Positions 58,226-64,000 of a stretch of 64,000 nt of DNA are shown piece by piece (position 1 is the stretch's first letter; every line of letters starts with the position of its first letter). The notes below the pieces were generated by a model that had not been told where the DNA came from, did no database searches, and saw only the letters and a list, made by a program, of their open reading frames with translations. The translations under genes and the position numbers were made by a program. The stretch covers positions 2,051,001 through 2,115,000 of the forward strand of contig NZ_CP075566.1 in assembly GCF_018502625.1 (NCBI RefSeq), read 5' to 3'. This DNA is from Pseudomonas hormoni. Its GTDB lineage: Bacteria; Pseudomonadota; Gammaproteobacteria; Pseudomonadales; Pseudomonadaceae.

Positions 58226-59617
58226 TCACACAATGCCAGTGGCGTAGAAAGTACCGATCACCACAAAGACCGCCAGGGTCTTGATCAGCGTAATACAGAA
58301 AATGTCTTTGTAGGCTTCACGGTGGGTCAGGCCGGTGACGGCCAGCAAGGTGATCACCGCGCCGTTGTGCGGCAGGGTGTCCATGCCGCCGCTCGCCATC
58401 GCGGCGACCCGGTGCATCACTTCCAGCGGAATGTTGGCCGCATGGGCCGCAGCGATGAAGTCATTGGCCATGGCCGCCAGCGCGATGCTCATGCCGCCCG
58501 ATGCCGAGCCGGTGATGCCGGCCAGCAGGGTTACGGTAACCGCTTCGTTGACCAACGGGTTGGGAATGCTCTTGAGCCAGTCGGCCAGTACCAGGAAGCC
58601 CGGCAAGGAAGCGATTACCGCACCGAAGCCGTATTCCGAGGCGGTGTTCATCGCCGCCAGCAACGAACCGCCGACCGCGCTTCGGCTGCCTTCGGCCAAC
58701 TTGCCGCGAATCGCCTGGAAGCCGAACACCAGCACCATGATGATACCGACCAGCAACGCAGCCTGAACCGCCCAGATCGCCGTGAGCTTGGCGATGTCGG
58801 TGGTTACCGGCGCAGCCATGCCCGGCAGCGCGAGGCTGTGGGTCTTGCCATACCACTGGGGAATCCACTGGGTGAACAGCAGGTTCATGATGCCCACCGC
58901 CAGCAACGGCGACAGCGCAATCCATGGATTCGGCAGCTTGATATCGGGAGCGGTTTCGGGCTCGTTGCGCAGGTCAGTGCCATAGCCTTCACCGGCGGCT
59001 TGAGCCTTGTTGCGCTGGCGCTGCAGAAACAGCATGCCGGCGCAGACCACGAAAATCGAGCCGATCAAACCCAGCCACGGCGCCGCCCAGGCGGTGGTGT
59101 TGAAGAACGTGCTGGGGATGATGTTCTGGATCTGTGGGGTGCCGGGCAGGGCGTCCATGGTGAACGAGAACGCGCCGAGGGCGATGGTCGCCGGGATCAG
59201 GCGTTTAGGGATATTGCTCTGGCGGAACATTTCGGCCGCGAACGGGTAGACCGCAAACACCACCACAAACAGCGACACGCCGCCGTAGGTGAGCAGGGCG
59301 CAGACCAGCACGATCACCAGCATCGCCTGACGGGTGCCGAGCAGGCGAATCGCCGCCGCGACAATGGAACGCGAGAAACCCGACAACTCGATCAGCTTGC
59401 CGAACACTGCACCGAGCAGGAACACCGGGAAATACAGTTTGATGAAGCCGACCATTTTTTCCATGAACACCCCGGTGAAGGCGGGGGCGACGGCGGAAGG
59501 GTCAGTGAGCAGAACGGCGCCGAGGGCGGCAATCGGGGCAAAGAGGATAACGCTGTAGCCACGGTAGGCCGCGAGCATCAGCAGCGCGAGGGCTGCCAAG
59601 GCAATGATCACACTCAT
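58226..59617 (-). CDS. GntP family permease, probable 3-hydroxybutyrate importer
   Basis: The 463-residue membrane protein has about twelve hydrophobic segments and GntP-family blocks such as GGMDTLPHNGAVITLLAVTGL near the C-terminus. Position directly before bdhA suggests D-3-hydroxybutyrate uptake. A sigma-54 promoter lies at 59674-59689, giving a leader of roughly 45 nt. It is the first gene of the operon. Confidence 0.9.
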   Translation of the reverse strand: MSVIIALAALALLMLAAYRGYSVILFAPIAALGAVLLTDPSAVAPAFTGVFMEKMVGFIKLYFPVFLLGAVFGKLIELSGFSRSIVAAAIRLLGTRQAMLVIVLVCALLTYGGVSLFVVVFAVYPFAAEMFRQSNIPKRLIPATIALGAFSFTMDALPGTPQIQNIIPSTFFNTTAWAAPWLGLIGSIFVVCAGMLFLQRQRNKAQAAGEGYGTDLRNEPETAPDIKLPNPWIALSPLLAVGIMNLLFTQWIPQWYGKTHSLALPGMAAPVTTDIAKLTAIWAVQAALLVGIIMVLVFGFQAIRGKLAEGSRSAVGGSLLAAMNTASEYGFGAVIASLPGFLVLADWLKSIPNPLVNEAVTVTLLAGITGSASGGMSIALAAMANDFIAAAHAANIPLEVMHRVAAMASGGMDTLPHNGAVITLLAVTGLTHREAYKDIFCITLIKTLAVFVVIGTFYATGIV

Positions 59618-59673
59618 GGTGTGTCTCCTGGATTGTTATTTTTGTGTGGTGTAGCTGTGTGGGGGAGGGCTAT

Positions 59674-59689
59674 AGCGAGTTTCGTGCCA
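59674..59689 (-). promoter_or_regulatory. Sigma-54 (RpoN) promoter of the 3-hydroxybutyrate operon
   Basis: On the minus strand TGGCACGAAACTCGCT matches the TGGCACG-N4-TTGCW consensus at all but one conserved position, with GG and GC twelve apart. It faces the permease gene 57 nt upstream of its start. A divergent sigma-54 activator gene sits across the same intergenic region. Confidence 0.85.
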
Positions 59690-59705
59690 TACATGCAACA
59701 TGTTG

Positions 59706-59721
59706 AAATATAAGGATATTT
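59706..59721. promoter_or_regulatory. Possible activator site upstream of the sigma-54 promoter
   Basis: AAATATAAGGATATTT is an inverted repeat (6-bp arms, 4-nt centre) 17 nt upstream of the -24 element. It is AT-rich and closer than usual for an enhancer, so it may instead be an IHF-like or unrelated site. Confidence 0.3.
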
Positions 59722-59789
59722 ATAGAACTGGTTATGTGGGGAGCGCTTGATAGTCTCTGATGTGAGACATGTACTGGCAGTGGTGGCCT

Positions 59790-59872
59790 CATCGCGAGCA
59801 GGCTCGCTCCCACAGTTGACCGCATTTCTTTGATGAAATGCATAACCTGTGGGAACGAGCCTGCTCGCGATG
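59790..59872. repeat. REP doublet, TGTGGGAGC family
   Basis: Arms CATCGCGAGCAGGCTCGCTC and its near-complement lie between the permease and regulator genes, close to the end of the regulator gene. Confidence 0.8.
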
Positions 59873-59902
59873 GTCTGTCTAACAAGGGAGATCTATGTCT
59901 CT

Positions 59903-61318
59903 TTAGTGAGACTCGGCAATCCCCAATGCCACCATCTTCTTGTACAACGTCGACCGCCCAAGCCCCAACCGTGCCGCCGCTTCAATCACTCTCCCCCCGC
60001 ATTGCGCGAGGGCCGATTCAATCAATTGCCGGTCAAACCGCTCACGCGCCTCACTAAACGTCTCGTGCTCAACCGACTTAACCTTCAATGGCGCCGTGCG
60101 TTGGACCGGCGTAAACGTGCCAATCGCTGCACGAATATCCAGCGCATTCAGCATCAGGTCGTCACTGAGCAGCGCCGCCCGTTCGAGCACGTTGCGCAGT
60201 TCGCGAATATTCCCCGGCCAGGCGTGTTGCCCCAACAGCTCCAGCGCTTCGCGGTTCAGTTCATGCTGACTGCGCAGCTCCTCGAGAATCGCTTCACTCA
60301 GGGCCGGCAAATCATCGAGACGATCGCGCAACGGTGGCACCTGGATCGGCAGCACGTTGAGGCGGTAATACAGATCGGCACGAAACTCGCCGCGTTTGAT
60401 CGCCGCTTCAAGGTCGGTCGAGGTGGCTGCGATCACCCGCACATCGCTCTGGATCACTTCATTGGAACCGACCGGTTCAAATTCCTTTTCCTGCAACACC
60501 CGCAGCAATTTGCTTTGCAGGGGCAGCGGCATGTCGCCGATCTCATCGAGGAACAGCGTACCGCCCTGGGCAATCTGCAACTTGCCGGCACGGCCCTTGC
60601 GGTCTGCACCGGTGAACGCGCCGGGGGCGGTGCCGAAGAATTCGGCTTCCAGCAGCGACTCCGGAATCGCTGCACTGTTGATGCTGACGAAGGCTTTATG
60701 GGCACGCGGCGAAGCCCCGTGAATAGCCTGCGCCAACAGCTCTTTGCCGGTGCCGGTTTCTCCGAGCAGCAACACCGGCGAATCGGCGCTGGCACTGCGC
60801 CGGGCGCGGCGTTTGACTTCGAGGCTGGCCGCGCTGGTGCCGATGAAATGGGCGAAGTTGTACTTGGTCTGTCGTGCCCGCAGCAGCGAGCGGGTGGAGG
60901 CCAGTTCTTCCTGCATGCTCATGTAGCGCTTGAGCATCGGCGACAGGCTGCGCAACTCGTCGAACAGCGCAAAACCGATTGCACCGATCACCACGCCGGC
61001 ATCGTCGTGAATTGGCAGGCGCATGACCACCAGCGGTTCCTTGGGGGTGTCCTGCATGTCGAGCAAAATCGGGCGACCGGTGCGCACCACCTCACGCAGC
61101 AGACTGCCGGGGATTACGCTTTCGCAGGCCTTGCCGATGGCCACGTCCGCCGACGCCAGTCCGAAGCGTCGGGCATAACGTTCGTTCATCCAGACGATGT
61201 TGGCGTCGCGATCGACGATCACCGTGCCTTCACTCGACTGCTCGATGATCTCGAACAACGAACGGATCGCCAACAGGCGAACGCGCTGGTAGTCCTTCAG
61301 GCTTTCGGTGGTGTTCAT
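59903..61318 (-). CDS. hbcR: Sigma-54-dependent activator (HbcR-like)
   Basis: The 471-residue regulator has a PAS sensor (about 20-130), an AAA+ domain with Walker A GETGTGKE (186-193), the sigma-54-contacting GAFTGA loop (233-238) and Walker B TLFLDEIGD (254-262). A Fis-type helix-turn-helix lies at the end (AAARLGLGRSTLYKKMVALGI). No receiver domain is present, so it senses a ligand. Next to the 3-hydroxybutyrate operon with its sigma-54 promoter it corresponds to HbcR of P. aeruginosa, known to activate 3-hydroxybutyrate catabolism; the symbol is by context. Confidence 0.87.
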   Translation of the reverse strand: MNTTESLKDYQRVRLLAIRSLFEIIEQSSEGTVIVDRDANIVWMNERYARRFGLASADVAIGKACESVIPGSLLREVVRTGRPILLDMQDTPKEPLVVMRLPIHDDAGVVIGAIGFALFDELRSLSPMLKRYMSMQEELASTRSLLRARQTKYNFAHFIGTSAASLEVKRRARRSASADSPVLLLGETGTGKELLAQAIHGASPRAHKAFVSINSAAIPESLLEAEFFGTAPGAFTGADRKGRAGKLQIAQGGTLFLDEIGDMPLPLQSKLLRVLQEKEFEPVGSNEVIQSDVRVIAATSTDLEAAIKRGEFRADLYYRLNVLPIQVPPLRDRLDDLPALSEAILEELRSQHELNREALELLGQHAWPGNIRELRNVLERAALLSDDLMLNALDIRAAIGTFTPVQRTAPLKVKSVEHETFSEARERFDRQLIESALAQCGGRVIEAAARLGLGRSTLYKKMVALGIAESH

Positions 61319-61356
61319 GTCGGCTGATCCTGATTATTTATTGCCTGTGCGGGCCT

Positions 61357-61422
61357 CTTCGCGGGCAAGCCTCGCTCCTACAGGTACAGGGTGATCTGTA
61401 GGAGCGAAGCTTGCTCGCGAAG
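61357..61422. repeat. REP doublet, GTAGGAGCGA family
   Basis: Arms CTTCGCGGGCAAGCCTCGCT and TGTAGGAGCGAAGCTTGCTC lie between yejF and the regulator gene. The two arms differ slightly, like mixed subtypes. Confidence 0.8.
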
Positions 61423-61458
61423 AAGGCGACGCGGTCCAACGATTGACGCGGATTATGC

Positions 61459-63030
<1,572 letters not shown>

Positions 63031-63046
63031 ATCAACATCCGCTTAT

Positions 63047-64000
63047 TCAAGACCGAGGATCAAAGGCATCTCGCAACGCCTCGCCGATAAACACCAGTAA
63101 AGAAAGAATCAACGCCAGGGTGAAAAACGCTGTCAGCCCTAGCCACGGCGCTTGCAGATTCTGTTTGCCCTGACCGATCAGTTCGCCCAGCGATGCACTG
63201 CCGGCCGGCATGCCGAAACCGAGGAAATCCAGCGCCGTGAGTGTCGATATCGCCCCGGTCAGAATGAACGGCAGGTAACTCAGGGTTGCGTTCATCGCGT
63301 TGGGCAGAATGTGCCGCACGATCACTTTGCGATCGGTCAGGCCCAGTGCTCGGGCGGCCTTGACGTATTCCAGGTTGCGTCCGCGCAGGAACTCGGCTCG
63401 CACCACGTCCACCAGGGCCAGCCAGGAAAACAGCGCCATGATCCCCAGCAGCCACCAGAAATTCGGCTCGACGAACCCCGACAGGATGATCAGCAGATAC
63501 AACACCGGCAACCCCGACCAGACTTCCAGCAAGCGCTGACCGATGAGGTCGACCCAGCCGCCGTAGTAACCCTGCAGCGCGCCGGCAGCGATGCCGATCA
63601 GCGCGCTGACAAACGTCAGCATCAACGCAAACAGAATCGACACCCGTGCACCGAAAATCACCCGGGCCAACACGTCACGTGCCTGGTCGTCGGTGCCCAG
63701 CCAATTGACGTTCGAGGGCGGGCTCGGCGCCGGTTTGTTCAGGTCGTAGTTGGGCGTGTCGTCGCTGAACGGGATCGGCGGAAACAGCAGCCAGCCGCCG
63801 TCCTTTTTGATCAGCTTCTGCACATAGTCGCTGCGGTAGTCAGCCTGGAACGGCAGTTGCCCGCCGAATTCCTGCTCGGTGTAGCGCTTGAAAACCGGGA
63901 AGTACAACGAGTCCTGGTAACGGACCACCAGCGGTTTGTCATTGGCGATCAGCTCGCCACCGAGGCTCAACAGGAACAGACCGATAAACAGCCACAGCGA
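63047..64000 (-). CDS. yejE: YejE-type ABC permease (5' end outside window)
   Basis: The visible part (about 317 codons) is the C-terminal bulk of YejE. It holds a large periplasmic stretch (VVRYQDSLYFPVFKRYTEQEFGG), then the BPD_transp_1 domain with WLGTDDQARDVLARVIFG and an EAA loop (EYVKAARALGLTDRKVIVRHILP). The frame stays open to the window end and reads SLWLFIGLFLLSLGGE, which shows that the true start is beyond 64000. It partners YejF. Confidence 0.9.
   Translation of the reverse strand, partial: SLWLFIGLFLLSLGGELIANDKPLVVRYQDSLYFPVFKRYTEQEFGGQLPFQADYRSDYVQKLIKKDGGWLLFPPIPFSDDTPNYDLNKPAPSPPSNVNWLGTDDQARDVLARVIFGARVSILFALMLTFVSALIGIAAGALQGYYGGWVDLIGQRLLEVWSGLPVLYLLIILSGFVEPNFWWLLGIMALFSWLALVDVVRAEFLRGRNLEYVKAARALGLTDRKVIVRHILPNAMNATLSYLPFILTGAISTLTALDFLGFGMPAGSASLGELIGQGKQNLQAPWLGLTAFFTLALILSLLVFIGEALRDAFDPRS

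Overview
The window is chromosomal DNA from a Pseudomonas of the fluorescens group. This rests on the gene content and order (sohB, cysI-DUF934, metH, cti, nfuA, cbtBA-cobE-cobM, cobW-cobN-chlID, nfrAB, bdhA with a sigma-54 regulator, yejEF), the high GC, and the many Pseudomonas-type REP/REPIN palindromes between genes. No tRNA, rRNA, insertion sequence, prophage or CRISPR array was recognised. Both ends cut genes: a histidine phosphatase at the left and the YejE permease at the right.

Layout. 1-8.2 kb: histidine phosphatase, SohB protease, a 1285-residue toxin/effector-like leucine-rich-repeat protein, the assimilatory sulfite reductase CysI with its DUF934 partner, and a 37-residue membrane peptide. 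8.3-17.8 kb: a solo periplasmic binding protein, a DUF2970 protein, cobalamin-dependent methionine synthase MetH, the fatty-acid cis/trans isomerase Cti, an acyltransferase and NfuA. 18-27.8 kb: a cobalamin region of two divergent operons (cbtB-cbtA-cobE-cobM leftward; cobW-cobN-chlI/chlD rightward), each headed by its own cobalamin riboswitch. 28-36.1 kb: an HKD-motif protein, a MerR/old-yellow-enzyme pair, a DHA2 exporter with a LysR regulator, and a TerC-CBS membrane protein with a possible upstream leader ORF. 36.3-43.6 kb: a leftward wecB-nfrB-nfrA-DUF4434 operon for a probable c-di-GMP-controlled exopolysaccharide. 44.2-50.9 kb: a catabolic cluster (polar amino-acid-type ABC importer, RidA, IclR regulator, PLP-dependent deaminase, 2-keto-3-deoxygluconate kinase). 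51-55.2 kb: a parvulin, a hybrid histidine kinase and a PilU-like ATPase. 55.3-61.3 kb: 3-hydroxybutyrate/acetoacetate use (permease, dehydrogenase, acetoacetyl-CoA synthetase) with its sigma-54 activator. 61.4-64 kb: the Yej peptide/microcin C-type ABC importer.

The most notable signals are: (1) a near-canonical -1 programmed frameshift signal (A_AAA_AAG plus an 11-bp stem starting 5 nt later) that would fuse the ChlI-like ATPase to a VWA (ChlD-like) frame with no convincing start of its own, giving the small and medium cobaltochelatase subunits from one gene beside cobN; (2) a REPIN sitting in frame inside cobN; (3) a cluster whose enzymes fit conversion of a 2-amino sugar acid such as D-glucosaminate to KDPG, with a sigma-54 promoter and an IclR-type dyad; (4) an NEL-like effector whose catalytic-Cys position reads TEAD and which ends early; and (5) an nfr exopolysaccharide operon extended by a secreted glycosidase-like protein.

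Three main REP families alternate through the intergenic regions. Two REPINs 25 kb apart share an almost identical internal segment, which suggests recent mobilisation by a RAYT enzyme encoded outside the window.
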